Positions 42,431 to 51,422 of a DNA stretch of 64,000 nt are shown here, one piece after another. The notes beneath the pieces were generated by a model. The model made no database searches and had not been told where the DNA came from. It saw only the letters and a list, made by a program, of their open reading frames with translations. The stretch's first letter is position 1. Each line of letters begins with the position of its first letter. The position numbers were made by a program, and so were the translations under genes. The DNA lies in assembly GCA_022828125.1 (NCBI GenBank), contig JAJEJD010000012.1, positions 257,309 to 321,308 on the forward strand, in the 5' to 3' direction. Source of the stretch: a bacterium (GTDB taxonomy: Bacteria > UBA8248).

Positions 42431-43673
42431 AAAAGGAAAGCGCGTTCTCCTGTTGATGACGACGGCCACCTACCGCGCCACCGCCTACATGGCGGCGGCG
42501 GGGGAGATGGGCGTCCGCGTCACGGTGGGAACCGACCAGCCCGACCTTCTGGCCGACTTGAACCCGGGCGGCTCCATCACGCTCGATTACGGGCGTCCTG
42601 AAGCGGGCGCGGCCCTCATCAATTCGTTCGCGAAGGAATTCCCCATCGACGCTATCGCGCCCGTGGACGACGACACGCTCATCCTGGGCGCCATGGCCGC
42701 CGAAGCGCTGGGGCTGCCCTATCACCCCGTGGAAGCCGCCCGCACGACGCGGAGCAAGTACGAACTGAGAAAGGTGCTTTCGGAAGAGGGCCTGCCCTCG
42801 CCCTCGTTCAGGCTCGTCTCGGCCCAGGAGGAGCCTGAGAAAATCGCCCAAGGTCTCCGCTATCCCTGCGTGCTGAAACCCACCTTTCTGGCCGCAAGCC
42901 GGGGGGTGATTCGCGTGAACGACGCGGCTGAATTCGCGGAAGCCTACCGCCGGGTCGGAGCGATACTGGATGATCCCGACACCATCGCCCGGGGCGGAGC
43001 GGAAGCGCGGATGATCCTGGTGGAGGATTATCTCGACGGCGTCGAAGTGGCGGTGGAGGGCCTCGTCGTGCGCGGCGAGGCGCACATACTCGCCATCTTC
43101 GACAAGCCCGACCCGCTCGAAGGCCCCTTTTTCGAGGAAACCATCTACGTTACGCCCTCAAGGCTGCCCGATGAGATGCAAGAGAAAATCCGCGAGGAAA
43201 CCACCCGCGCCGCCCGGGCCATCCGTCTGCGCGAGGGGCCTCTCCACGCGGAGCTTAGAATTAACGACGCGGGTGAAATCCGGGTGATCGACGTGGCGAG
43301 CCGCGCCATCGGCGGGAAATGCTCGGGCGCGCTCGAGTTCGGGGGCGGCGCCTCGCTCGAACACCTCATCCTCTCCCAGGCGCTCGGCGTGGCGCCCCCC
43401 TCTATGGAACGCGAGAAAAATGCTTCCGGCGTCATGATGATTCCCATCCCCGGTGCGGGGGTGCTGAAGGGGGTCGAGGGCAAGGAGGAGGCGCTCGCCG
43501 TGCCCGGGGTCGTGGAGGTCGACATATCCATCCACGTCGGCGGGCGCGTCGTGCCGCTGCCGGAGGGAGAGAGATACCTGGGCTTCATCTTCGCCAAGGG
43601 AGAGCGGCCAGAAGAGGTGGAGGCCGCCCTGCGCGACGCGCACGGGAAACTGCGCTTCGATATCGGGGAATAG
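42420..43673 (+). CDS. ATP-grasp domain ligase
   Basis: 417 aa. Pre-ATP-grasp Rossmann part (KRVLLLMTTATYRATAYM), then ATP-grasp core: YELRKVLSEEGLPSPSF, the lysine in YPCVLKPTFLAASRGV, hinge ILVEDYLDGVEVAVEG, and metal ligands in GPLHAELRIN and IRVIDVASRAIGGK. This resembles the carnosine-synthase/L-amino-acid ligase and PurK/CarB-like group. It would join a carboxylate to an amine through an acyl phosphate. Coupled to the SDR; together they may make a small amide or peptide-like compound. Substrates cannot be read from sequence. Confidence 0.85.
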   Translation: MPPEKGKRVLLLMTTATYRATAYMAAAGEMGVRVTVGTDQPDLLADLNPGGSITLDYGRPEAGAALINSFAKEFPIDAIAPVDDDTLILGAMAAEALGLPYHPVEAARTTRSKYELRKVLSEEGLPSPSFRLVSAQEEPEKIAQGLRYPCVLKPTFLAASRGVIRVNDAAEFAEAYRRVGAILDDPDTIARGGAEARMILVEDYLDGVEVAVEGLVVRGEAHILAIFDKPDPLEGPFFEETIYVTPSRLPDEMQEKIREETTRAARAIRLREGPLHAELRINDAGEIRVIDVASRAIGGKCSGALEFGGGASLEHLILSQALGVAPPSMEREKNASGVMMIPIPGAGVLKGVEGKEEALAVPGVVEVDISIHVGGRVVPLPEGERYLGFIFAKGERPEEVEAALRDAHGKLRFDIGE

Positions 43674-43680
43674 GCCCCAA

Positions 43681-43708
43681 GAAAAAAGGCCGGCCAAACG
43701 GCCGGCCC
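43681..43708 (-). terminator. Intrinsic terminator of nfuA
   Basis: On the minus strand GGCCGGCC-GTTT-GGCCGGCC is followed by TTTTTTC. A textbook Rho-independent terminator 22 bases past the nfuA stop. The stem could also slow plus-strand transcription from the ATP-grasp gene. Confidence 0.85.
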
Positions 43709-43730
43709 TCTATCTTATAGTGAGAAAAAC

Positions 43731-44279
43731 TTACTTTTTCGTCGGCGCGTAGTAGGGGTTCGTGCCCGCCGCGTGGTCGGTGGTGTCGACCACCTGGATC
43801 TCGGGGTCGAGCTGCTGCAGCCGCGCCTCGACGCCGGACTTGAGCGTCACGTCCGCCATGCCGCAGCCCGCGCAGCCGCCGCCCATCTGGACGAACACGC
43901 GCTTTTCCTCCACGTCCAGCAGGCTGATGTAGCCGCCGTGGGACGCCACGGCCGGGTTGATCTCCGTGTCGATGATCTCCTGAATCTGATCGAGGAGGGA
44001 CGTATCTCCGTCGGTCATCTCGCGCGTCACCTTGAAGCCGCTCGTCGGGCCTTCGGTCACGAACTCGATCTGGGCCTTCTCTGCCCTGTCGACGTGCTCG
44101 GGCGAGGCGAAGACGCCCAGCAGGGGATTCTCCACCCGGATGTATTCAGCCGCATCCTCATCTTTCACCAAGTCGAGCTTGTAGCCGCCCTCGAAACTGA
44201 TGAGGATTCCGGCGAAACCGCCGCCGTTTTGCTCCATGATCTCCTTGACTTTATCCGCCGCCGCCTCAGTTATCTTCAT
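43731..44279 (-). CDS. nfuA: Iron-sulfur cluster carrier, NfuA-type
   Basis: 182 aa with two domains. The N-terminal part (MKITEAAADKVKEIMEQNG...) is a degenerate A-type/IscA-like scaffold without the usual three Cys. The C-terminal NifU-like domain (DTEINPAVASHGGYISLLDV) contains the cluster-binding CxxC in GGGCAGCGMADVTLK. NfuA dimers carry a 4Fe-4S cluster to client enzymes. ATG 44279; single-gene unit with its own terminator. Confidence 0.93.
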   Translation of the reverse strand: MKITEAAADKVKEIMEQNGGGFAGILISFEGGYKLDLVKDEDAAEYIRVENPLLGVFASPEHVDRAEKAQIEFVTEGPTSGFKVTREMTDGDTSLLDQIQEIIDTEINPAVASHGGYISLLDVEEKRVFVQMGGGCAGCGMADVTLKSGVEARLQQLDPEIQVVDTTDHAAGTNPYYAPTKK

Positions 44280-44428
44280 GGCTTTGCTCCCGAATGATTT
44301 GTCTCGTATATATGCGCCAATTCCCCATGCCCCTCAAGAATACCACGGCGTGCGGAAAAGACAAAAGATAAAACACATGGAACACCTATTCCCGTATTCC
44401 GCCGGGCCTTGAAAGCGCCGATGCGCCG

Positions 44429-45286
44429 CTAGAGCGGCGTCCGCGCCTGGATGTCCGCTTCGGTCACGTCGCCCATGTAGACGTAGCCCGTCTCCGCCAC
44501 GCTCCCGCTGCCGATGTAGATGCCCACCGCCTCGATGGGTTCGGTATCGCTCAGGTTGTGGAGCCAGTGCTCCACCCCCCTGGGGATGTAGTGGAAGTGC
44601 CCGCCGCGCACCTCGACGCGGTCCGGCCCCGCCCCCGCCAGGCCGTGGCCGCTGATGATGTAGTAGATCTCCTCGCAGTTGTCGTGCCTGTGCTTCTTGT
44701 GAACCGCCCCCGGGAAAAACCGCGCGCGGAACAGCGTCGTATCGCTGCCGTTGTGCCTGCCCAGCGGGAGCCTGAAGTCGGTGATCGACCAGCCCTCCCC
44801 CTCGTTCATGTTCTCGGGCTGCACGTCGTCCAGATGCACCAGGATGCCTTCGGTCAGCCCCTCGCGCGGCATGTCGAGGTCGGCTTGCGTCACGTCGCCG
44901 TGAAATTCATAGCCCGTGCCCGCCACGCTCGGCGCGCCGAGGTAGAAGCCGACCACCATCGCCTCTTCGTCCTTCGTCTCGTTGTAGAAGAAATGCGTCG
45001 AGCCCTTCGGCATGAGGCGGCAGTGGCCCTCGCGCACCTCGGCGCGCTGGTCTCCCTGGCCGACCACGCCGTGGCCCTTGAGATACACCGCGATTTCCTC
45101 GCACTCGGAATGTGCGTGCTTCGCGTGCGTGGAGCCGGGCCGGAAGATGGAGTGAAAGGCCGTCGTCGAGCTTCCGTGCGCGCCGGTGATGGGCAGCCGG
45201 AACTCCGAGATCGCCCAGCCTTCCTTTTCCTCCATCTTCTCGGGTGCGATGTCGTCTACGTGGACAAGTGGGTATTGAAGCGGCAT
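44429..45286 (-). CDS. Bicupin protein, both metal sites complete
   Basis: 285 aa made of two cupin domains (about residues 40-120 and 180-265). Domain 1: HAKHAHSECEEI with PKGSTHFFYN. Domain 2: HKKHRHDNCEEI with PRGVEHWLHN. Each keeps the His-x-His, Glu and distal His of an active metal site. The short sequences VHVDDIAPEKMEEKEGW and VHLDDVQPENMNEGEGW show the internal duplication. It could be a dioxygenase, isomerase or sensor of a small acid. 39 bases separate it from the paralogous bicupin upstream, so they are co-transcribed. Confidence 0.88.
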   Translation of the reverse strand: MPLQYPLVHVDDIAPEKMEEKEGWAISEFRLPITGAHGSSTTAFHSIFRPGSTHAKHAHSECEEIAVYLKGHGVVGQGDQRAEVREGHCRLMPKGSTHFFYNETKDEEAMVVGFYLGAPSVAGTGYEFHGDVTQADLDMPREGLTEGILVHLDDVQPENMNEGEGWSITDFRLPLGRHNGSDTTLFRARFFPGAVHKKHRHDNCEEIYYIISGHGLAGAGPDRVEVRGGHFHYIPRGVEHWLHNLSDTEPIEAVGIYIGSGSVAETGYVYMGDVTEADIQARTPL

Positions 45287-45325
45287 GTATCGTTCCTCAC
45301 AAATTGGTTGTTCTTACAAGAAGCG

Positions 45326-46198
45326 CTATTCGACCACGCCCGTCCGTTGTTTCAGGTCCTCGTCCGTCACGGGCCCCAGGTACTCGAAGCCGCTCTCGTC
45401 CAGCCCGCCCACGCCGATGTACCAGCCGGGCGCGGAGAGGTCCTCGGTGTCGTCGATGTTCGCGAGCCAGTGCTCCGCCCCGGCGGGGATGTAGTTCACG
45501 TCGCCCGCGAACACTTCTCCGCGATCGTTCCCGATGCCCGCCAGGCCGCGGCCCTTCAGAATGTAGCAAATCTCCTCGCAGTTGTTGTGGCGGTGCTTCA
45601 TGTGCACGGTTTTGGGGCCGAAATATCCCTGCATCCAGCACGATCCCGCGCCGACGCTGCGGTTCAGCGGCTCGTTGAAGTAATCCTGCGTCCAGCCCTC
45701 CTCATGCGACACCTTGACGTGGGGAACCTCGTCGTTGTGTACGAGGGGATGCTGAAGAGCGGCTGCGCTCAGCGCGCGCGGGGCGGCGATGTCGGCCTCG
45801 GTGATATCGCCGAGATAGACGTGCCCGGTGTCCCTGAAATAGGGAACGCGGTCGTAGAACCCGATGATGACCAGGGGATCGTGCCGGCCCAGGTTCACGA
45901 GCCAGTGCTCCACGCCCTTGGGGATCAGGTGGAAGTGGCCCGCGTGCACTTCTACGCGGTCCTCCCCCGCTCCCGCCAGGCCGTGGCCGCTCACGACGTA
46001 ATACTGCATCTGGCAGTTCTCGTAGCGGTGCTTGTGGTGGCGATCGCCGGGTGCCAGCGTGGCGTGGTACATGATGGAAGAGGACCCCTCCTTCCCGCTG
46101 ACGACGACCCGGAAATCGGAGACGCTCCAGCCCTCTTTCTCGTCCAGTTTCTCGGGCGTCACGTTAGCGATGCGAATGAATGGGTGTTCAAAAGCCAT
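45326..46198 (-). CDS. Bicupin protein with a degenerate first metal site
   Basis: 290 aa, paralogue of the next gene. Domain 2 has HMKHRHNNCEEI and PAGAEHWLAN, a full metal set. In domain 1 the same stretch reads HHKHRYENCQMQ: the second His has become Tyr and the Glu has become Gln, while the distal PKGVEHWLVN is kept. So only one domain is likely to bind metal by the standard set. ATG 46198 follows AAAGGAGG. The alcohol dehydrogenase gene lies 45 bases upstream on the same strand. Confidence 0.88.
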   Translation of the reverse strand: MAFEHPFIRIANVTPEKLDEKEGWSVSDFRVVVSGKEGSSSIMYHATLAPGDRHHKHRYENCQMQYYVVSGHGLAGAGEDRVEVHAGHFHLIPKGVEHWLVNLGRHDPLVIIGFYDRVPYFRDTGHVYLGDITEADIAAPRALSAAALQHPLVHNDEVPHVKVSHEEGWTQDYFNEPLNRSVGAGSCWMQGYFGPKTVHMKHRHNNCEEICYILKGRGLAGIGNDRGEVFAGDVNYIPAGAEHWLANIDDTEDLSAPGWYIGVGGLDESGFEYLGPVTDEDLKQRTGVVE

Positions 46199-46243
46199 GA
46201 CAACCTCCTTTGCCGGAGACAGGCCCGCGGTGGTCTGCGGGCG

Positions 46244-47272
46244 TCAGTTCGCTATCTCGATCACCGCCCGGAGCGTGCCGCCGTCTCCGCCCGCGTCGAC
46301 GAACTCGAAGCCCGCCTGAATCTCATCGAGTGCGAAGTGGTGGGTGACGAGGGGTTCCAGGTCGATTTGCCCGGTCGCCACCAGACGGATGGCGCTCTCG
46401 AAATCCTCCGGCAGCCCCGCGCGCGAGCCGATGACGGTCAGGTCCTTGAAGTAGTAGGCCTGCCCCGGCACCCCGTCGACCGCAGCCGGCCCGATGCCGA
46501 ACTGGAGAATCGCCCCGCCGGGCCGCACCATGTCGTAGGCCTGCACCATGGTCTCGGCCGCTCCGGCAGTTTCGATGACGATGTCCGCTCCCAGTCCGTC
46601 GGTGAGGTCGCGCACGGCCTCGACGGGGTCCACCTCGCCCGCGGGCACGATTTCATCCGCACCCATCTCTTTCGCCACCTCGAGCTTCCACTTGCTCCTC
46701 GTCACGGCGATGACGGACGCCGCGCCCGAGACTTTCGCCAACTGCGTATGGAGCAGGCCGCTGCTCCCCTGCCCGAGAACCGCCACGCGCGCGCCCGCGA
46801 TGTAGGGCGCCTTTCTCTGGCTGTAGACGACCGTGTAAAGGCCCACGAAGTTCGTCGCCGCGGCGAAGCTCACCTGTTCGGGGAAGGCGAACGCCTCGGT
46901 CTCGCGCACGGCGATGTACTCGGCGAAGGTGCCCGGCACCTCGCGGCCTCTCAGGCCGCCGTGCAGGCAGATGTTCGTCAGCCCGCGCACGCAGTAGAAG
47001 CACGTCCCGCAACTCGAAAGCGGGTTCAGCACCACCCGGTCGCCCACTTTGAGCCTCGTCACGCTCTCGCCGACCTGCTCCACCGTGCCCGTGCACTCAT
47101 GGCCGGGAATGAGGGGGATGCGCGCGGGCATCTTTCCCGCCCAGATGGATACGTCCGTGCCGCAGATGGCCGAAGTCGCCACCCGCACCAGCGCGTGGTC
47201 TGCGGGCAGGCCGGGGTCGGGCTGATCCCCCACACTCATCAAGCGCGTTTTTTCAAGCAAAGCCGCTTTCAT
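46244..47272 (-). CDS. Zinc-dependent alcohol dehydrogenase, MDR family
   Basis: 342 aa. Catalytic zinc ligands: Cys in SAICGTD, His-Glu in PGHECTGTV. Structural zinc Cys group: LSSCGTCFYCVRGLTNIC. Cofactor motif VAVLGQGSSGLLHTQLA. Closest in look to sorbitol or threonine 3-dehydrogenase-type enzymes. ATG 47272 follows GGAGAAT. It heads the ADH-bicupin-bicupin unit and may feed or drain the bicupin step. Confidence 0.92.
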   Translation of the reverse strand: MKAALLEKTRLMSVGDQPDPGLPADHALVRVATSAICGTDVSIWAGKMPARIPLIPGHECTGTVEQVGESVTRLKVGDRVVLNPLSSCGTCFYCVRGLTNICLHGGLRGREVPGTFAEYIAVRETEAFAFPEQVSFAAATNFVGLYTVVYSQRKAPYIAGARVAVLGQGSSGLLHTQLAKVSGAASVIAVTRSKWKLEVAKEMGADEIVPAGEVDPVEAVRDLTDGLGADIVIETAGAAETMVQAYDMVRPGGAILQFGIGPAAVDGVPGQAYYFKDLTVIGSRAGLPEDFESAIRLVATGQIDLEPLVTHHFALDEIQAGFEFVDAGGDGGTLRAVIEIAN

Positions 47273-47392
47273 GAAATTCTCCGTCGGAACATGAGGTTAC
47301 GTTTTGGAAAAATGGGAATCGCCAAGGCCCAAGAATACGGCATCGCGCCAACGAGGAAAAGCGCGGCCGGAAAAAGCCTTTCGTTTCGGGGC

Positions 47393-47613
47393 TGTTGAAA
47401 AAAGCGGAAAAAAATGAATCACTCCCCCCTTGAGGGGGAGTCGAAGAGCTGAGGGCGTAAGCCCGAAAGCGATTCGGTGGGGGGGCTAATTCGGAATGGC
47501 GATAAAACACATTCTCCCCCCACCGAGTCAGCCTTCGCACAAACCGCTCGGCTTCCTCGACTCCCCCTCAAGGGGGGAGTGATGTCTGCTGTCTCATCAA
47601 GGCTTTTTCAACA
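47393..47613. repeat. Composite element with TGTTGAAAAA borders
   Basis: Left border TGTTGAAAAAAGC (47393-47405), right border GGCTTTTTCAACA (47601-47613). Inside is a full 160-bp family copy at 47422-47580. After it a further fragment (CCCCCTTGAGGGGAGTGG) reaches 47633. Together this explains the 396-base gap 47273-47668; no gene is seen. Confidence 0.8.
47422..47580. repeat. 160-bp inner element, copy 2
   Basis: Begins CTCCCCCCTTGAGGGGGAGT and ends CTCCCCCTCAAGGGGGGAGT. Interior blocks GAGGGCGTAAGCCCG, CTAATTCGGAATGGCGATAA and GCCTTCGCACAAACCGCTCG match copies at 60791-60950 (same orientation) and 13611-13770 (opposite). Confidence 0.85.
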
Positions 47614-47668
47614 ACCCCCTTGAGGGGAGTGGTTGGTTATTCTCAAGGAGGAGTGTTGTCTCGCCTCC

Positions 47669-48832
47669 TCACCTTGCCTCGAAAAAGCGGCGCACGGCGT
47701 GGTCTGGAGCGAAGCAGCCGCTGATAGCGTCGCGCAGCCAGTCGGCCACCATGAGGTAGAAATCGGGCAGGCGTCCGCCCATCGTGTGGGCCTCGTTCTC
47801 ATAGACCCAAAGCTCCTTCGGGCCGCCCAGCAAGTCGAAGAGCTGCTCGGCGTCTTCCAGGGGACACAACTCGTCGAACTCGCCCATCGCCAGAAGCGTG
47901 GGACACCTGATGTCGCCCGCGATATGCTCCAGCGTCATCTGCTCGGCCATGGCGTCGAATTCATCCTCGTCATGGATGTTCGACATGTACTGGTAGTTCG
48001 CGCGGTAGGCGGGCTTTCCGCCCTTGAAGATGGAGTCCTTCTGGAGATACACGCCCATCGCGCCCACGCAGGCCTTGAGACGCGGGTCGTGCGCCGCCAC
48101 GCGCGGCCCCCAGTAGCTGCCCATGCTCCAGCCGTAGAGGCCGACTCGCCCGGCGTCCACCTCGGGGCGTGATTCGAGATAGTCGATGGCGGCGGAACCC
48201 GCGCGCTCGAAGTTGTCGAGCGTCACCCAGGTCTCGCGCGTGTTGCTCTCCCCCTGGCCGGGACCGTCGATGCTGAGCGTGGCGAGGCCGCGCCGCCTGA
48301 AATGGTTGTGGTAGGGATTGGGGAGAAACTCCTTGATGGTGTCCATCCCCGGCACGATGATGACGCAGGGAGCGTTTTCGACCCCCGGCACGGTCTGCAA
48401 AATGCCCGGTATCGTCTTCCCGTTCTCGAAGGGAATTTCCACGCGCTCGACGGGCGCCTCATCGAAAAGCTCGATGAACTTCTCGTAGCAGGCGATCATC
48501 CTGGCGTAGAGTTCGAGTTTCTGCGGCGTGTTCTTGTGGATGACGCCGCAGGCGGGGCCGTAATAGAGCGCTGCGCGGTGGTAGAACTCCGCCGCCGATT
48601 CGCGGTGGCCGGCGGCCTCGGCCTCCTTGGCGAGGGCTTCTTCCTGGGCGGCGGTGCGCGCCCATTCCTTGGGCACGGAGCCGGGCAATTTGATGCGCTC
48701 GGTGGTCCTCCTCACGTCGGCGGGCCGGAAGCCCCACTCCACGTACATCACCGAGCGGAAGGCGTAGACGTCGTGAACCTTGTAGAACTCCTCCGTCACC
48801 CACTGCTGGCCGCGGCGGCTCTTGTCGCTCAT
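47669..48832 (-). CDS. Alpha/beta hydrolase (FrsA/DUF1100, dihydropseudooxynicotine hydrolase-like)
   Basis: 387 aa. An N-terminal helical region of about 150 residues precedes the hydrolase fold. Nucleophile elbow GLYGWSMGSYWG holds the Ser; the acid lies near AMGEFDELCPLEDAE and the His in YENEAHTMGGR. Oxyanion segment VIIVPGMDTIKEF. The family includes C-C bond hydrolases in aromatic and nicotine breakdown. It starts 7 bases after the maleate-isomerase-like gene stop, so they are a pair. Confidence 0.87.
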   Translation of the reverse strand: MSDKSRRGQQWVTEEFYKVHDVYAFRSVMYVEWGFRPADVRRTTERIKLPGSVPKEWARTAAQEEALAKEAEAAGHRESAAEFYHRAALYYGPACGVIHKNTPQKLELYARMIACYEKFIELFDEAPVERVEIPFENGKTIPGILQTVPGVENAPCVIIVPGMDTIKEFLPNPYHNHFRRRGLATLSIDGPGQGESNTRETWVTLDNFERAGSAAIDYLESRPEVDAGRVGLYGWSMGSYWGPRVAAHDPRLKACVGAMGVYLQKDSIFKGGKPAYRANYQYMSNIHDEDEFDAMAEQMTLEHIAGDIRCPTLLAMGEFDELCPLEDAEQLFDLLGGPKELWVYENEAHTMGGRLPDFYLMVADWLRDAISGCFAPDHAVRRFFEAR

Positions 48833-48839
48833 ATAGAAC

Positions 48840-49562
48840 CTAAGCGCGGCGGGCGGGCGCTAGATGCTCGCGCATGAGCGCGCCGCCTGCGGTGGCCACT
48901 TCGTCAAAACCCGCGGCCCGGAGCGTGTGCCACATGGCCGTGGTGTTGCTCGTGAGCACGGGTTTTCCGAGCGCGGCTTCGAGCTTGTCGACCGATTCGA
49001 GCGAGCGGAAGTTCGTGCAGCTGATGAAGACCCCGTCGGCTTCGGGACAATCCACCTCGCGCGCCAGGGCTTCCGAGTTCTCGGGCGGCAGGAAGGCGGG
49101 GCACTCGACGTTCTGGCCCCGCTCGGCCACCACCTCGATCCCTTTATCTTTCAGGAAAGTGGTGAGCCGCTCGTTCAGCCACTGCGGATAGGGAGAGGCG
49201 AGCGCGACCTTCGCGACGCCCATCTCGCGCATGGCCTCGGTGAGGGCGGTGGAGGTCGTCGTGGCGGGGATGCCCGTCCGCTCCTCGATGACCGCGATGA
49301 TGTCCGCATCCATGCCGGGACGCACGAAACTGCCGCCGGTGCAGCCGAAGCAGATGGCGTCGAGGCTCGCGTGGCCGAGCAGGTCGGCGAGTTCGGGCAC
49401 CACCTCGATCATGTGCAGGAGGGTTTCCTCCTCATCGTCGGTGTGGGCGATGCGCGTGAAGTGGACCGATACGCCCGCAGGCGCCATGCGCTGGCATTCG
49501 TACTCCATCACCGTGTTCCAGGATGGAACGATGAAGCCGAGCTTTTTCTTCCAATCCGTCAT
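48840..49562 (-). CDS. Maleate isomerase / arylmalonate decarboxylase family (Asp/Glu racemase superfamily)
   Basis: 240 aa. LGFIVPSWNTVMEYECQRMAP-type start, with the first catalytic Cys in AICFGCTGGSF and the second in GVFISCTNFRS. Both Cys are needed for cis-trans isomerisation or racemisation in this superfamily. ATG 49562 follows GGAGGATAT; the longer frame upstream has no site. Paired with the alpha/beta hydrolase. Maleate-to-fumarate conversion at the end of an aromatic or N-heterocycle route would fit, but the substrate is not proven. Confidence 0.87.
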   Translation of the reverse strand: MTDWKKKLGFIVPSWNTVMEYECQRMAPAGVSVHFTRIAHTDDEEETLLHMIEVVPELADLLGHASLDAICFGCTGGSFVRPGMDADIIAVIEERTGIPATTTSTALTEAMREMGVAKVALASPYPQWLNERLTTFLKDKGIEVVAERGQNVECPAFLPPENSEALAREVDCPEADGVFISCTNFRSLESVDKLEAALGKPVLTSNTTAMWHTLRAAGFDEVATAGGALMREHLAPARRA

Positions 49563-49668
49563 GGGATATCCTCCGGTGCGGGGAGTCGGAATCTGTTCGA
49601 TGGGGGAATGATAAAGAAGAGGAAGGCTTAAGTCCATCGCCCTGATTACGTCCCGCGACGAAACTTCA

Positions 49669-49976
49669 CCCTCATCCCGAGTAGGCGCGCTCGCGCGCCG
49701 TATCGAGGGTTTGACCCGGCCGGGGAGGGAGGGTCAAACAACCCCTGCATGAAAGGCAACCCCCCCTACCCCCCCTTGACAGGGGGGTAAAAAAAACCAA
49801 AACCCCGCCGCCGCTGTGGTAGAGGGGTTGCTCTTTCTTACCCCCCTGTCAAGGGGGGGTAGGGGGGGTTGGTTTTTAAGGCGACCTCGGACAGGCACGG
49901 GGGCCTGTCCCTACGAACCTCCCTCCCCGGTTGGCTCCATACGCAGAATCACGGAATCAGGACTTTTACAACGTCC
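49669..49976. repeat. Repeat cluster with C/G-run element, copy C
   Basis: A CCTCATCCCGAGTAG unit with GGCGCGCTCGCGCGCC palindrome (49669-49709), the full C/G-run element at 49756-49872, a GACAGGCACGGGGGCCTGTCCCTAC palindrome-like unit near 49890-49914, and a worn right border GGACTTTTACAACG near 49959-49973. Explains the 525-base gap 49563-50087 together with the terminator; no gene. Confidence 0.75.
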
Positions 49977-49997
49977 CCCTCAGGCCTGGCCGTGAAG

Positions 49998-50027
49998 AAA
50001 AGGGCGGCCCTCGCGAGCCGCCCTTTT
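49998..50027 (-). terminator. Terminator after the DRE-TIM enzyme gene
   Basis: AAAAGGGCGGC (49998-50008) pairs with GCCGCCCTTTT (50017-50027) around a CCTCGCGA loop. It lies 60 bases past the stop codon and works in either direction by symmetry. Confidence 0.8.
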
Positions 50028-50087
50028 CGTTTCTATTGCTGCCGTGCGCGGGGAGAAAACCAGCCCGCGTCTGCCGAAGCAGGAAAC

Positions 50088-51308
50088 CTACTTCGCGCCC
50101 GCCAGTTCCTTGAACTCGTCCATCGTGAGGAGGCGATGGAGGCTCAGGGATTTTTCCTTCACGTCCATCAGGAGCGCCATCTTCTCTTCCTCGGACGCCG
50201 TGATGCCCAGCTGCTCCAGGAACAGGTTGATGGAATCGATGCCGCTTCCCTTGCCGATGACGGGCTCGGGTTCGCTCTGGCCGACGAGGCCGGCGCGGAA
50301 GGGCACGAGTTCGGTCGGGAAGTCCTTCTCGCAGTTCTTGAGCCAGCTCACGATGATGCCGCTCTCGATGTCGTAGAGGTTGTCGCCCACGACGCAGCGG
50401 TTTGGCGCCAGGCTGATGCGCCCGCACTCCTGCACGAGGCGCGAGACCTCGGTGAACTTCTCCGTCTTCAAGCCCATATCCACGTCGTACATGGTGAGCA
50501 TCGCCAGGGCCAGCTCCTCATACGCCGCGTTGCCCGCGCGCTCGCCGATGCCGCTCACGGAAGTCTGCGCCACCTGGCAGCCCTCGGCCATCGCCATCAA
50601 CGTATTCGCCACGCCCATCCCGTAGTCGTCGTGGAAGTGGGGCTCGAAAGGTTCGTCCGGGAAGACCTCGCGCATCTTCTTGATGACGTAGGGCACGGTG
50701 TGGGGGCTGAGCACGCCGAACGTATCCACGATCGCCAGCGCGTCCATGTGGCCCTCGGTCGCCACTTTCTTTAACAGGCCCAGCACCCAGTCGAGCGGGG
50801 CGCGGGAGAAGTCGATGGGGAAGAACACGGTGTAGAGGCCGCATTCCTTCGCCACCTGGGTAGCCTTGACGGAGGTGTCGATGGCCTTGTCGAGCTCCCA
50901 CTTGTAGGCGCGCTCGATCATGTGCGTGGAACTCGGCACCTCCATGACGACGCCCTTGACGCCCGTGTCGGCGGAGCGCTTCACGTCGTCCGCCATGCAG
51001 CGCGCGAAGCTGAAGACTTCCGTATCCGTGCCTTCGAGGCGCTTGACGATCTCGCGGATCGCCGCCTCATCCGACGGCGAGACCACCGGCATGCCGGCCT
51101 CGATGCGGTGCACGCCCGTCTCGGCGAGGGCTTCGGCGATGCGGATCTTCTCGTCCTTGTTGAACATGACGCCCGCCTGCTGCTCCCCGTCCCGGAGCGT
51201 CACGTCGTGGATCTTGGGGTTGGGGTCGAAATTGATATCGGAGGTCACCTCGCCCTCGAAGTTCCACGGGCTGGTGAACCACATATCGGTGTTCCAGGGT
51301 TCGCTCAT
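50088..51308 (-). CDS. DRE-TIM metallolyase family (HMG-CoA lyase / isopropylmalate synthase-like)
   Basis: 406 aa. Motif KIHDVTLRDGEQQAGVMF supplies the Arg-Asp pair; the metal-binding His pair is in EPHFHDDYGMG, and the Asn lies in GNAAYEEL. There is no LeuA regulatory domain. An acidic C-terminal helical extension of about 110 residues follows. Could catalyse aldol-type synthesis or cleavage of a 2-oxo or 3-hydroxy acid, with or without CoA. It follows the M24 gene with a 114-base gap and ends at a strong hairpin, so these two are the core of the GntR-controlled unit. Confidence 0.88.
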   Translation of the reverse strand: MSEPWNTDMWFTSPWNFEGEVTSDINFDPNPKIHDVTLRDGEQQAGVMFNKDEKIRIAEALAETGVHRIEAGMPVVSPSDEAAIREIVKRLEGTDTEVFSFARCMADDVKRSADTGVKGVVMEVPSSTHMIERAYKWELDKAIDTSVKATQVAKECGLYTVFFPIDFSRAPLDWVLGLLKKVATEGHMDALAIVDTFGVLSPHTVPYVIKKMREVFPDEPFEPHFHDDYGMGVANTLMAMAEGCQVAQTSVSGIGERAGNAAYEELALAMLTMYDVDMGLKTEKFTEVSRLVQECGRISLAPNRCVVGDNLYDIESGIIVSWLKNCEKDFPTELVPFRAGLVGQSEPEPVIGKGSGIDSINLFLEQLGITASEEEKMALLMDVKEKSLSLHRLLTMDEFKELAGAK

Positions 51309-51422
51309 CTCATGATTCTCCTATTCGCCTTTTTCGGGAGGCGATTCCCCTGCACTGCGAACATGAAAAACGCTCCCGCCCGCGCCCCAGGCGGCGGGGA
51401 CACGGACGGGAGGCAACAACCG

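Noticed and set aside
44558-47398. Very long plus-strand open frame opposite the bicupin and ADH genes
   Set aside because: It is antisense to three well-supported genes with ribosome sites and family motifs; GC-rich DNA commonly leaves such long shadow frames.
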